From JALGWN01 sp964598025 (GTDB lineage Bacteria > Arandabacterota > Arandabacteria > Arandabacterales > Arandabacteraceae), in contig CAZRAU010000007.1 in NCBI GenBank assembly GCA_964598025.1, forward strand, positions 5,490 to 69,489: DNA of 64,000 nt, in the 5' to 3' direction. The notes beneath the pieces were generated by a model that had not been told where the DNA came from, searched no databases, and worked only from the letters and a program-made list of their open reading frames with translations. The position numbers were made by a program, and so were the translations under genes. Shown in pieces: positions 8,957 to 17,915 of the stretch (its first letter is position 1; each line of letters starts with the position of its first letter).

Positions 8957-10653
8957 AGCTGAGCCGTGGTTATGGTGGTTATCGCCTCGAGGGCGGCACG
9001 GTGGACTGCGCCTTCCTCCTCTTCTATGATCTCCTTGAGGAACTCCGTGGTTTCTCCGTCGTTCATGATGGCTATTCCATAGACAGCCGCGGCCCGGGTC
9101 TCCTCATCCATGTAGTCATACCTTCTGGTAATGACCGCCTCCAGGAAGCCGAAGCCCGGCTTACCCATGTTGCCGTATGTCCTCATGAACTCCCGCTTCT
9201 CGTCGATGGACTTCTTTGTGAAGTTCTTGTCCATGATGATGGCCTCGAGGAATTCTCTTGCATCTTTTGCGTCAATCTCCCTCATGGCTGACAGGCTTGC
9301 GAACCGAACCATCTTGTTGTCATCGTTGACGAGGGTTGTGAGAAGTTCGAGCCCCTCGCTGCTCCGTACCTTGCCAATGGATCGGGCGACCTCTCGTCTT
9401 ACCCGATCTTCTTTGTGGTTCATGGTCTGCCGGAGAAGCGGTATGCTGTCGGGGTTTCCCATCATGCCGAGAATCATGACGGTATTCCTGACGAAGTACC
9501 ACCTTTCATCCGACATGAAGTGGCGCAATCTGGCGGGTTCGTTCTTGGCTATGACCGAGATCGCCCTGCACAGCATATACCGGACCCTACGGACCTCGCA
9601 TTCCGCCAGGATCTCGCAGAGCGGCCCCACGGCGGCAGGAGACAACATGGTGAGATACGCGAAAATCTCTTCAGTCCGCTGTTCGGTCAGGTTACTCAGG
9701 TACTCGCCGATCCGGGAGATCTGCCGCTTCTCTCCGAGCTTGTCTATGCTGTCATCGATACTGGCCTTCCTGGCCTCGGCCAGACTGCCGCTGTCCCTGA
9801 GAGTTCTGAGGTCCGAGAGGATGGTGCAGGCGGTAAGGAAGTCCCCGGAACTCACCGACCAGTCGCATATCCTCATGAGGAAATTGGTGACCCGATCGAA
9901 TGTGTCGTCACGGGGAGCGAGACTGAGTATCTCAAGACAAATGTCGGTGCACCTGCGGAGCAGATTACGGTCGTCCTCTTCGAGTATCTCGTGGCTTATC
10001 CGCCGGATGTCGGTCTCACGAACCCTGCGGGGGCGCCGGCGGCTGGCCGTGGTTTTGTGCTCGACCGAAAGGCCCAGTTCCTTGATGAAAAACTCGGATC
10101 CCGGGACCATATCGCCTGCGGGCGTCACGCCGGGCAGGCTTTCGTCCTTCTCGGCCATGTGATCGATGGTCTTTTTCTCGTCGTCCTCCAGATACGCATC
10201 AACGGCGCGGTAGCTTATGTTGGTGAGATCCTTTTCCCAGAGAATCGTCACCAAATCGGCCTGGTAGGGGTCCGCCTCACGGGCCTCATGGATGGCACCC
10301 ATGAACTGCTGGAGTTCTCCCATGGATATGCCGTCGCGTATGCTTACCAGCCTGATACCATCCCGGTACAGAGCGAAGGCGAGGCTTTCCATGCGATCAT
10401 CTGAGGAGTAGACCATGTTGCTGCCGTAGAAAAGCTCGTTCTCCCTCACAAGCAATGTCAGCGACCCGGTTTCACTCAGGAAGGACGTCAGCCTGCGGGA
10501 CAGCGAGTCGAATGACTTCTGGAGAACCGGGTTATTAGGTTGGTAGGTTCTCATGTTTTTGAGAACCATGGCCATCTGTTTGAGCATGGCCGCAACCTCG
10601 GTTTCCCTTCCGGTTTCAGGTGCAGCTGTGGCCGAACTAAGATTCGTTTCCAT
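8953..10653 (-). CDS. HEAT-repeat protein, partner of the HD-GYP protein
   Basis: A soluble 566-residue protein with no catalytic motif. Residues ~20-140 form a domain with ENELFYGSNMVYSSDD and GIRLVSIRDGISMGELQQFM, resembling the N-terminal domain of the coupled HD-GYP protein. The second half consists of HEAT-like helical repeats, e.g. IPLLRQTMNHKEDRVRREVA followed by RSIGKVRSSEGLELL, then MVRFASLSAMREID, ending in a repeat near the C-terminus. HEAT solenoids bind other proteins. I infer a scaffold or sensor that works with the HD-GYP enzyme. Its start is preceded by AAGG, and it begins a two-gene operon. Confidence 0.75.
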   Translation of the reverse strand: METNLSSATAAPETGRETEVAAMLKQMAMVLKNMRTYQPNNPVLQKSFDSLSRRLTSFLSETGSLTLLVRENELFYGSNMVYSSDDRMESLAFALYRDGIRLVSIRDGISMGELQQFMGAIHEAREADPYQADLVTILWEKDLTNISYRAVDAYLEDDEKKTIDHMAEKDESLPGVTPAGDMVPGSEFFIKELGLSVEHKTTASRRRPRRVRETDIRRISHEILEEDDRNLLRRCTDICLEILSLAPRDDTFDRVTNFLMRICDWSVSSGDFLTACTILSDLRTLRDSGSLAEARKASIDDSIDKLGEKRQISRIGEYLSNLTEQRTEEIFAYLTMLSPAAVGPLCEILAECEVRRVRYMLCRAISVIAKNEPARLRHFMSDERWYFVRNTVMILGMMGNPDSIPLLRQTMNHKEDRVRREVARSIGKVRSSEGLELLTTLVNDDNKMVRFASLSAMREIDAKDAREFLEAIIMDKNFTKKSIDEKREFMRTYGNMGKPGFGFLEAVITRRYDYMDEETRAAAVYGIAIMNDGETTEFLKEIIEEEEGAVHRAALEAITTITTAQL

Positions 10654-10839
10654 ACTAACCTTGTTTGGCTGGTCTTAGGATTAACCCTCTTGGCTTGATA
10701 TCGGCGAAACGGCGCGTGGAAATTAGCGGAAACATCCCCGGATGCGGGGGTCGAAGCGGCACCATGACCTGTGTCCACGGAATCCGGTATGGTGTTGCCG
10801 TAATCCGAATATCTCAAGACGCGGGAGGGGAGGTAGGGA

Positions 10840-11667
10840 TCAGAGCGGTATCAGAAAGAGGACGACCGTGAGTATGACACCCACGAGATAGACATAGGGC
10901 AAGGTGCTCACCTGTTTGAGCAGATCTCGACTGGGGTCTCTGCGGAAGACGGAGCCTCGGTAGAAGACGGTGGCGGCGGCGAAATAGAGCACGATGGCGA
11001 GCGATCTGTTGTCCGTCATGTCGTTTCCCACGGGGAAGCCCGTCCATGGCGTCCCGTATGTCTGGTAGGCCACTATCATGCCAAGGGGGAAGCTGGATAT
11101 GAAGAAGACCACGGCCCCCAGAAAACCGAGACGCGGGATCTGGAGTCTGATTCTGCGGTCCCTTATCGCCCTGACCGCCAGGTAGCCGCAGATTATGAAG
11201 ATAAAAAGGGCGGCGAACATGAGCACTATGTACGCGATGAGAAGCGGCCGGTTAGGGGTTCCCTTGTAGTAGAAGGTGAAACCCTTGGCCTTATCCTCGC
11301 CCGGGACCCTGACCTTGAGAATGTCGCCGGCCCGGGCTTGTATGTAATACTCCACACGCGTACCTCTGTCCATCGACGGTATCGCGCCGAAGTAGACACC
11401 GGGTTCGAGCATGGTCATCTGTATGGGAGGGCAGGTCACGGACTCGGTTTCACAGTGGATGAATAGATCGACATGGGGAACATCTTTGGAGACCTCGACC
11501 TCTGCCTGGACCCGGACTGGCACACCGGCCTTGGCTTCCTCGATCGGCTTGTGGGCGAGCTTGATCCAGGTGGCCTTGTACTCCTCCACCTCTTTTCTCG
11601 CTCCGCATCCCGAAAGGGCAAGGGCGAGGAAAAGGAGCGAGATGGTGACGCCTGCACGGACCTTCAT
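10840..11667 (-). CDS. Membrane-anchored lipoprotein of unknown function
   Basis: The N-terminus has a lipoprotein signal peptide with the lipobox LALSGC. An extracytoplasmic beta-rich domain follows (about residues 20-145, with VRVQAEVEVSKDVPHVDLFI and a GTRVEYYIQARAG segment resembling Ig or receptor-type modules). Then come about four transmembrane helices (LIAYIVLMFAALFIFIICGY, LGFLGAVVFFISSFPLGMI, an AIVLYFAAATVFY segment and YVYLVGVILTVVLFLI). The ATG at 11667, with GCGGAGG upstream, overlaps the mce stop. An earlier in-frame start is rejected because it would bury the signal peptide. Position at the end of the methylmalonyl-CoA operon does not reveal its function. Confidence 0.7.
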   Translation of the reverse strand: MKVRAGVTISLLFLALALSGCGARKEVEEYKATWIKLAHKPIEEAKAGVPVRVQAEVEVSKDVPHVDLFIHCETESVTCPPIQMTMLEPGVYFGAIPSMDRGTRVEYYIQARAGDILKVRVPGEDKAKGFTFYYKGTPNRPLLIAYIVLMFAALFIFIICGYLAVRAIRDRRIRLQIPRLGFLGAVVFFISSFPLGMIVAYQTYGTPWTGFPVGNDMTDNRSLAIVLYFAAATVFYRGSVFRRDPSRDLLKQVSTLPYVYLVGVILTVVLFLIPL

Positions 11668-12068
11668 TTTTCCTCCGCAAGCTCTATGAGGACGTCGCAT
11701 ACCGCTTTGGGGCTCACGAACGCGATGCGGTCCCCGAATGCTCCATCACGGGGCTTCCGGTCGATCAAATCCGCTCCCTGCCCGCTCAGGAAGGCGAGCC
11801 ACCCCTCTATGTCATCAACCTTGAAACAAATATGGTGCAGGGCATTGCCGCCTTTGGATACAAACCTGTATACCGGGCTCTCCTCATCGGTGGGCGCGAT
11901 CAACTCCAGGGTCGTCCCGCCGCAATCGAAGACTGCGACTTCTATTCTATTGGCTTCCACACGTTTCCTGCTGCTGCACTCAAGACCCAGAAGCCTCTCG
12001 AATTTCTCGATGCACGCGTCGAGATCCTTGACGGCTATCCCGATGTGCTCGACACCTTCGATTTTCAT
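11664..12068 (-). CDS. mce: Methylmalonyl-CoA epimerase
   Basis: Interconverts (R)- and (S)-methylmalonyl-CoA between propionyl-CoA carboxylase and the mutase. It is a single vicinal-oxygen-chelate protein of the usual size (134 residues). Expected metal ligands are visible in VEHIGIAVKDLD, the ALHHICFKVDDIEG segment and the final VLIELAEE. It overlaps the mutase gene by four bases upstream (ATGA) and the lipoprotein gene downstream, so it is part of one operon. Confidence 0.93.
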   Translation of the reverse strand: MKIEGVEHIGIAVKDLDACIEKFERLLGLECSSRKRVEANRIEVAVFDCGGTTLELIAPTDEESPVYRFVSKGGNALHHICFKVDDIEGWLAFLSGQGADLIDRKPRDGAFGDRIAFVSPKAVCDVLIELAEEK

Positions 12069-13738
12069 GATACACCTGCCTCTTCAAAAGTACCATAGAC
12101 CCGTCTCAGCACATCGCACATCTCCCCGATGGTCGCCATGTCACGGGCCGCTTCGATCATCAAAGGCAGCAAGTTGTCCCCACCTACGGCGGCCGCCTCA
12201 AGGGCCGCGAGCCGCTTGCCGACGGCGACAGTTGACCTGGCCTGCTTCAAGGCCGCCAGGCGCCGTTTCTGGTCAGCCTCTATCGCCGGGTCGATCCTCA
12301 GGATCGGGATCTTCCTTTCCTCGCCGGTGAAGCGGTTGACCCCTACCACGGTCCGCTCGCCGCGCTCGACCTCCTGCTGGTGCCTGTAGGCGCTCTTCTC
12401 GATCTCGCCCTTGATGAATCCTCTTTCGATGGCTTCTATCACACCGCCCATGGAGGCTATGCTCTCCAGGTATTCCCGGGCCCGCCGCTCGATCTCGTCG
12501 GTCAGGTACTCGAGATAATAAGACCCCCCAAGGGGATCGACGGTCCGGGTAACACCGCTTTCATGGGCCACGATCTGCTGGGTCCTCAGGGCGACCCTTA
12601 CGGCTTCTTCGGTGGGAAGCGAAAGAGCCTCGTCGAAGCTGTTGGTATGAAGTGATTGGGTCCCGCCCAGTACGGCCGCCAGGGCCTGAAGCGTTACCCT
12701 TACAATGTTGTTCAGGGGCTGCTGGGCCGTCAAGGTGGAGCCGGCGGTCTGGGTGTGGAAGCGGAGCATCCAGGACTTTTCATTCTCGGCCCCGAAGCGG
12801 TTTTTGATAAGGTCCGCCCACAGCCTGCGTGCGGCCCGGTACTTCGCGATCTCCTCCAGGAGATCACTGTGCGCATTGAAGAAGAAAGACATCCTGGGAG
12901 CGAAATCATCGACTCGAAGGCCGGCTTTGACGGCTTCCTCCACATAGGTGATGCCGTTGGCCAAGGTGAATGCGACTTCCTGAACGGCGGTGGAGCCCGC
13001 CTCCCGTATATGGTAGCCGCTTACCGAGATGGTGTTCCATCTGGGCATTTCACGGCTGCAGAAAGAGAAGATGTCGGTGGCGAGCTTAAGCGACGGCCCG
13101 GGCGGGAAGATATAGGTGCCCCGGGCAACATACTCCTTGAGAACGTCGTTCTGGACCGTGCCCGCGAGTATCTTCCTCGGCACGCCCCGCGCCTCCGCCA
13201 CCACGATGAACATCGCCAGCAGGATGGGAGCCGTGGAGTTTATGGTCATGGAGGTGCTGACCTTATCGAGCGGTAAGCCCTCGAAGAGCCTCTCGAGGTC
13301 TTCCGCTGAGTCGATGGCGACGCCCGCTCTCCCGACCTCGCCCTCGCATATGGGGTGGTCCGAATCGTATCCCATCTGGGTGGGCAGGTCGAATGCCACG
13401 GAGAGACCTGTCTGTCCTTTGTCCAGAAGGTAACGGAAGCGCTCGTTGGTTTGCTCGCAGGAGCCGAAACCGGCATACTGCCTGAAGGTCCAGAGCCGTC
13501 CGCGGTACATGTCGGGGTAGACACCCCTTGTGAACGGAAACTCGCCCGGGAAGCCTATGTTTTCAAGGTATGCCTGCTCCTGAGCCGCCTGCGGGACATA
13601 GAGTGTATCGACAGGCAGGCCTGAAGTCGTATAGTGCTCCCCGGTTTCGGGATGCTGCTTGAGATGGCTTGATAGCGTTTCGGATTCCCAACGGGACCTG
13701 GCCTCAGGGAGTCCGGGGTTTCGGTGCTTGTCTTTCAT
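12065..13738 (-). CDS. mcmA1: Methylmalonyl-CoA mutase, catalytic (large) subunit
   Basis: Catalyses the B12-dependent rearrangement of methylmalonyl-CoA to succinyl-CoA. Diagnostic segments include RGVYPDMYRGRLWTFRQYAG, GFGSCEQTNERFRYLL, GLSVAFDLPTQMGYDSDHP, ISVSGYHIREAGSTAVQE and RFHTQTAGSTLTAQQP. At 557 residues it contains only the TIM-barrel catalytic part. The cobalamin-binding domain must be a separate protein, which is not in this window. It starts 12 bases after the biotin-carrier stop and overlaps mce. Together with the carboxylase genes upstream it completes propionyl-CoA to succinyl-CoA conversion (or the reverse, for propionate formation). Confidence 0.95.
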   Translation of the reverse strand: MKDKHRNPGLPEARSRWESETLSSHLKQHPETGEHYTTSGLPVDTLYVPQAAQEQAYLENIGFPGEFPFTRGVYPDMYRGRLWTFRQYAGFGSCEQTNERFRYLLDKGQTGLSVAFDLPTQMGYDSDHPICEGEVGRAGVAIDSAEDLERLFEGLPLDKVSTSMTINSTAPILLAMFIVVAEARGVPRKILAGTVQNDVLKEYVARGTYIFPPGPSLKLATDIFSFCSREMPRWNTISVSGYHIREAGSTAVQEVAFTLANGITYVEEAVKAGLRVDDFAPRMSFFFNAHSDLLEEIAKYRAARRLWADLIKNRFGAENEKSWMLRFHTQTAGSTLTAQQPLNNIVRVTLQALAAVLGGTQSLHTNSFDEALSLPTEEAVRVALRTQQIVAHESGVTRTVDPLGGSYYLEYLTDEIERRAREYLESIASMGGVIEAIERGFIKGEIEKSAYRHQQEVERGERTVVGVNRFTGEERKIPILRIDPAIEADQKRRLAALKQARSTVAVGKRLAALEAAAVGGDNLLPLMIEAARDMATIGEMCDVLRRVYGTFEEAGVS

Positions 13739-13750
13739 ATGGCGCTCGGA

Positions 13751-14260
13751 TCAAGTGCGGTCTACGACGAGAAGGGTCTGCTGGGATTCGACCACGTCGC
13801 CCGCCTTGACCAGTATCTTCTTCACCACGCCGCCACCCAGCGTTGAGATCTCGTTCTGCATCTTCATGGCTTCGACTATTACGACGGGGCTCCCCGGGGG
13901 GATCTCCTGGCCGGTCTCCACCTCAAGAGCGACCACCACGCCCGGCATCGGGGCCTTCACCTCTTCGATGCCTGTCTCCGCGGCCCGAGCCGCCTGGCCC
14001 ACACCCCGGTGCTGGAGCTCGTCGGCGATCTCGATCTCGAACTCTTCGCCGCCGGTGGAGATGATCATTTTCCTGCCGGTGTTTGTGATCACGACCTCAT
14101 AGCATTTCTTGTCCACTATGAGCGACATGACGCTGGGTCCGTCGACGAGCCTCGCGTCGGCCACGAATACCTTGCCCTCTATGTCGCAGAAATAGGTGGA
14201 CCCCTCTTTCCGGATCTCAACCCGCTTCTCGCCGTCTTTTAGCTTCGCGTAGTATATCAT
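13751..14260 (-). CDS. Biotin carboxyl carrier protein of acyl-CoA carboxylase
   Basis: The C-terminal ~75 residues are a biotinyl domain with the biotinylation motif VEAMKMQNEI, followed by the downstream half barrel ending LLVVDRT. The N-terminal ~90 residues are a variable domain beginning MIYYAKLKDGEKRVEI. Length 169 is typical for stand-alone carriers of propionyl/methylmalonyl-CoA type carboxylases. A palindromic GTAGCG repeat starts only a few bases upstream of the ATG. The ribosome binding site is weak (AGGGA). The neighbours supply the biotin carboxylase and carboxyltransferase subunits. Confidence 0.88.
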   Translation of the reverse strand: MIYYAKLKDGEKRVEIRKEGSTYFCDIEGKVFVADARLVDGPSVMSLIVDKKCYEVVITNTGRKMIISTGGEEFEIEIADELQHRGVGQAARAAETGIEEVKAPMPGVVVALEVETGQEIPPGSPVVIVEAMKMQNEISTLGGGVVKKILVKAGDVVESQQTLLVVDRT

Positions 14261-14267
14261 AGTCCCT

Positions 14268-14360
14268 GTAGCGTCGGGGTTCCACGCCCGACGTTGGCTG
14301 CCTCGCGGGTCCTCGCGCTGCGGACCACGGCATTCGTCCTCACGGCAGTGAGGACGCTAC
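14268..14360. repeat. Two GTAGCG-type palindromes between accC and the biotin carrier gene
   Basis: The first unit is GTAGCGTCGGG-GTTCCACG-CCCGACG (14268-14293). The second is the 9-bp perfect hairpin CGTCCTCAC-GGCA-GTGAGGACG (14335-14356) ending in CTAC. Same family as the repeats at 1.2, 21.1, 23.9, 24.1, 26.8 and 28.3 kb. They split the carboxylase operon, so they may process or partly terminate its transcript. Confidence 0.7.
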
Positions 14361-14432
14361 CATGTCCGGGCGGCGGGAGGACCTCCCTCCGCGCCACCCG
14401 CTCGGCTTCTCTGTTCCGGGTGGCGTTTGCCA

Positions 14433-16109
14433 TCATCCGCCTATGCCTTCTTTGCGGCTCACGCTTCTCCACCGGCTCGCCTGCTCCCCCTGAGGCCGTG
14501 CCCTGGGTGTTCTGTTCTCCAGCGCGCTTATCGAGGCAGCGATCACGGCAACGTGGGGAGGCACCCTTCGGTGGGCTCTAGTTGCACCGCCCATGTAGTG
14601 TCTGTCGATGTAAGACGTATCGAAATCGCCCGAGCCGAAGTGCGGGTCTCTCATTACCCACATGTGAAAGGGAATGGTCGTTTCTATGCCCTCGATTATG
14701 TATTCGCCGAGAGCCCTGCTCATCCGCGCTATTGCCGCATCGCGGTCGGCTCCCCAGGTTATGACCTTGGCGATGAGGGGATCGTAATACACCGGGACGT
14801 CATACCCTCGGTAAACATAGTTTTCGACACGCACCCATGGCCCTTCCGGGTTCTTGAGCCGGGTGATCCTGCCCAGTGAAGGGAGGAAGTTGTTCTTAGG
14901 GTCTTCGGCATAGATCCTGCACTCGATCGCCGCACCCTGCGGCCTTATGTCCTCCTGCGAATACTCCAGCGGAAAGCCCGAAGCGATCTTTATCTGCTGT
15001 TTGACAAGGTCGATCCCGGTCACAGACTCGGTCACCGGATGCTCCACCTGGAGCCGCGTGTTGACCTCCAGGAAATAGAAGGCCCCGGACCGGTCCAGGA
15101 TGAATTCCACCGTACCGGCGTTACGGTAGCCCGCCGCCTCGGCGGCCCGGACGGCGGTCTCGCCTATGCGGACGCGCGCGACGTCGTCGATGGCGGGAGA
15201 GGGGGTTTCTTCGATGAGTTTCTGATAGCGTCGCTGTATCGAGCACTCCCGCTCGCCGAGATAAATGGTCTTGCCGAAGTTGTCGGCGAGGATCTGGACT
15301 TCTATGTGCCTGGGTTGTTCTATGTACTTCTCGAGGAAGATCTCAGGGTTCCCGAAGTATGACTTGGCCTCACCCGTCGCGGCCCGGAAGGCCTTGCGCA
15401 TCTCGGTAGGATCGCCGACTATCCTCATCCCCTTGCCCCCGCCTCCAGCCGACGCCTTTATCATCACCGGATAGCCTATCTCCGATGCCACCTCCTCGGC
15501 ATCGGCGGCACTGGTCACGGGCTCGGGCGGCCCGGGGATGACCGGCACGCCGGAGGCGGCCATGATCTTCTTGGCCTCGGTCTTAAAGCCCATGGTCTTT
15601 ATCGAGGTGGAGGAGGGCCCGATGAATACGATGCCGGCCTCTTGGCAAGCGGACGCGAACTCGTAGCTTTCAGCCAGAAAACCGTAGCCGGGGTGTATCG
15701 CGTCGCAACCGGTCTGGCGCGCCACCTCCAATATTCTGGGGATATTGAGATAGCTCTCGGCCGCCGGGGGCGGTCCTATGAGGTGGGCTTCGTCGGCGTA
15801 ACGTAAGTGCCAGGAAAGCCTGTCGGCCTCGCTGTAGACGGCCACGGATGCGATCCCCATTTCGCTCAAGGCCCGGAATATCCGGATGGCGATCTCGCCC
15901 CGGTTGGCGACCAGGACCTTCTTGAGGAGCTCAGGCGGGACTTCGCCCGCCTTCGGGCCTCGTCGGCCGGGTTTCATCTCAGCTTTGCCCTTGGGCTTCG
16001 GCAAGCCTCTGCCTCGAGGGCGGACCTTCGGCTTCGCGGAGGCGGATCGTCCGGCCCCGCCGCCGGCTTGTTTCTTCACACCTTGCTCCGGTTTCCCTTT
16101 CGTTGCCAT
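14433..16109 (-). CDS. Biotin carboxylase subunit of propionyl/acyl-CoA carboxylase
   Basis: ATP-grasp enzyme that carboxylates the biotin carrier. Core motifs are intact: KVLVANRGEIAIRIFRA, the ATP loop ASAGGGGKGMRIV, ECSIQRRYQKLIEE and EVNTRLQVEHPVTE. The core begins only at about residue 60. The preceding segment is a low-complexity basic stretch rich in Lys, Arg, Gly and Pro (PKVRPRGRGLPKPKGKAEMK). The C-terminus also ends in ~35 Arg-rich residues. GGAAG precedes the first ATG, so the extension is probably translated, though no proof is visible. It lies 24 bases after the carboxyltransferase gene. The family could also be acetyl- or methylcrotonyl-CoA carboxylase; the mutase and epimerase genes favour propionyl-CoA. 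Confidence 0.9.
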   Translation of the reverse strand: MATKGKPEQGVKKQAGGGAGRSASAKPKVRPRGRGLPKPKGKAEMKPGRRGPKAGEVPPELLKKVLVANRGEIAIRIFRALSEMGIASVAVYSEADRLSWHLRYADEAHLIGPPPAAESYLNIPRILEVARQTGCDAIHPGYGFLAESYEFASACQEAGIVFIGPSSTSIKTMGFKTEAKKIMAASGVPVIPGPPEPVTSAADAEEVASEIGYPVMIKASAGGGGKGMRIVGDPTEMRKAFRAATGEAKSYFGNPEIFLEKYIEQPRHIEVQILADNFGKTIYLGERECSIQRRYQKLIEETPSPAIDDVARVRIGETAVRAAEAAGYRNAGTVEFILDRSGAFYFLEVNTRLQVEHPVTESVTGIDLVKQQIKIASGFPLEYSQEDIRPQGAAIECRIYAEDPKNNFLPSLGRITRLKNPEGPWVRVENYVYRGYDVPVYYDPLIAKVITWGADRDAAIARMSRALGEYIIEGIETTIPFHMWVMRDPHFGSGDFDTSYIDRHYMGGATRAHRRVPPHVAVIAASISALENRTPRARPQGEQASRWRSVSRKEGIGG

Positions 16110-16133
16110 TCGGCTTCCGGTTTCAACGCCTAA

Positions 16134-17699
16134 TCACAGCGGGATGTTGCCGTGCTTCTTGGGCGGGAGCTTCTGCCGCTTCTCCAGAAGCATCTCCAGG
16201 GCTTTTATGAGACAAGGCCTCGTGGTCGCGGGCTCTATGACGTCGTCCAGATAGGCCAGCCCGGCAGCTATGTAGGGGTTTGCAAACTTGGCCTCGTAGT
16301 CCTCGATGAATTTCCTGCGCATCGCCTCGGGGTCTTCGGCCTGGCTTATCTCCTTACGATAGATGATGTTGACGGCGCCCTCGGGTCCCATGACCGCCAG
16401 CTCCGCCGTGGGCCAAGCCACATTGTAGTCGCCTCTTATATGCCTGGACGACATGACATCGTACGCCCCGCCGTAGGCCTTCCTCGTGATCACCGTGAGC
16501 TTGGGGACCGTCGCTTCACAGTATGCGTAGAGGAGCTTGGCCCCGTGTTTTATGATGCCGCCGTATTCCTGTTCCGTGCCCGGCAGGAAGCCGGGAACGT
16601 CCTCGAAAGTCACGAGCGGTATGTTGAAAGCATCGCAGAAGCGTACGAATCTTGCGCCCTTTATGGATGAGGCTATATCCAGGGTGCCGGCAAGTACCTT
16701 GGGTTGCTGTGCCACGATGCCGACCGGGATGCCCCCGAGGCGCGCGAACCCCACTATTATGTTGCGCGCGTACTGCTCGTGGACCTCGAAGAAATCGCCC
16801 TCGTCCACCACGAGCCTAATCACCTCAAGTATGTCATAGGGTTTGGTGGGCGAGTCCGGGATTATCTCGTTGAGTCTGTCCTCCATGCGGTCGGGCGGGT
16901 CCGTGGTATCTCGCCTGGGAGGATCGTCCAGGTTGTTCTGGGGCAGGAAACCCAGGAGCTTCTTGATGCGTGCGAAGCACTCGTACTCGTCCTCGCACAT
17001 GAAATGCGCGACCCCGCTCTTGGATGCGTGCGTGAGGGCCCCCCCGAGCTCCTCGAAGGTAACGTCCTCACCGGTCACGGACTTGATCACGTTGGGGCCG
17101 GTTATGAACATGTGGCTGGTGTGCTGGACCATGAGTATGAAATCCGTGATGGCGGGCGAATAGACCGCGCCTCCTGCGCAAGGTCCCAGAATGGCCGATA
17201 TCTGGGGTACCACCCCCGAGGCCAGCGTGTTCCTCAGGAAAACGTCCGCATAACCGCCGAGACTTGCCACACCTTCCTGGATGCGAGCCCCGCCCGAGTC
17301 GTTAAGGCCTATTATCGGGGCCCCGTTTTCCATGGCAAGATCCATCACGCGACAGATCTTGACCGCATTCATCTCACCCATCGTGCCGCCGAAAATCGTG
17401 AAGTCCTGGGCGAATATGAAGACCCGTCTTCCATCCACGGTTCCGTGGCCTGCCACCACCCCGTCGCCGACGACCTTCCGCTTGGGCATCCCGAAGTCCT
17501 GACACCTGTGGGTCACGAAGACGCCGATCTCCTGAAAGCTCCCGTCGTCCAGGAGCAGGTCGATCCTCTCGCGTGCCGTGAGTTTGCCGGCCTCGTGGAG
17601 TTTCTCGATGCGCTCCTTGCCGCCCCCCAGGACGACCTTATCCTTGCGCTTCTTAAGATCCTCGATTCGATCCCTGGTCTCTTTCGCCACGTCGATCAC
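16134..17699 (-). CDS. pccB: Propionyl-CoA carboxylase carboxyltransferase (beta) subunit
   Basis: Transfers the carboxyl group from biotin to propionyl-CoA. It has two crotonase-fold halves with typical segments: KLTARERIDLLLDDGSFQE, FIFAQDFTIFGGTMGEMNA, NDSGGARIQEGVASLGGY, GPCAGGAVYSPAITDF, GFLPGTEQEYGGIIKHGAKL and RHIRGDYNVAWPTAE. The length of 521 is standard. The GTG start lacks a clear ribosome binding site and lies ~8 bases after a TATAAC, so a leaderless transcript is possible. It begins an operon of carboxyltransferase, biotin carboxylase, biotin carrier, mutase, epimerase and lipoprotein, divergent from leucine dehydrogenase. Confidence 0.94.
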   Translation of the reverse strand: MIDVAKETRDRIEDLKKRKDKVVLGGGKERIEKLHEAGKLTARERIDLLLDDGSFQEIGVFVTHRCQDFGMPKRKVVGDGVVAGHGTVDGRRVFIFAQDFTIFGGTMGEMNAVKICRVMDLAMENGAPIIGLNDSGGARIQEGVASLGGYADVFLRNTLASGVVPQISAILGPCAGGAVYSPAITDFILMVQHTSHMFITGPNVIKSVTGEDVTFEELGGALTHASKSGVAHFMCEDEYECFARIKKLLGFLPQNNLDDPPRRDTTDPPDRMEDRLNEIIPDSPTKPYDILEVIRLVVDEGDFFEVHEQYARNIIVGFARLGGIPVGIVAQQPKVLAGTLDIASSIKGARFVRFCDAFNIPLVTFEDVPGFLPGTEQEYGGIIKHGAKLLYAYCEATVPKLTVITRKAYGGAYDVMSSRHIRGDYNVAWPTAELAVMGPEGAVNIIYRKEISQAEDPEAMRRKFIEDYEAKFANPYIAAGLAYLDDVIEPATTRPCLIKALEMLLEKRQKLPPKKHGNIPL

Positions 17700-17858
17700 C
17701 TACCGTTATAGGCTTGTTCAGACAGAGACACGCCGCAATCCGGTGACTTCGCGTGCTCTCGCTATTTGCTGCAGAGCTTAGAAGGCATAATCGTCCCTAT
17801 TTTAGAGGTGCGAAGGTCGGATCGTCAATTGCTTTCTGGCTCCCGGCCGCCGAAGGGT

Positions 17859-17887
17859 TTGACAACGTCCCCGCGGTATGTTAAAAA
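17859..17887 (+). promoter_or_regulatory. Putative sigma-70 promoter of the leucine dehydrogenase operon
   Basis: TTGACA, 17 bases, TAAAAA. The -35 is perfect and the -10 is weak. It lies about 30 bases upstream of the leucine dehydrogenase ATG, in the divergent gap. Confidence 0.45.
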
Positions 17888-17915
17888 GACCTGAGCCCAA
17901 CCGGGAAGGGAGAGT

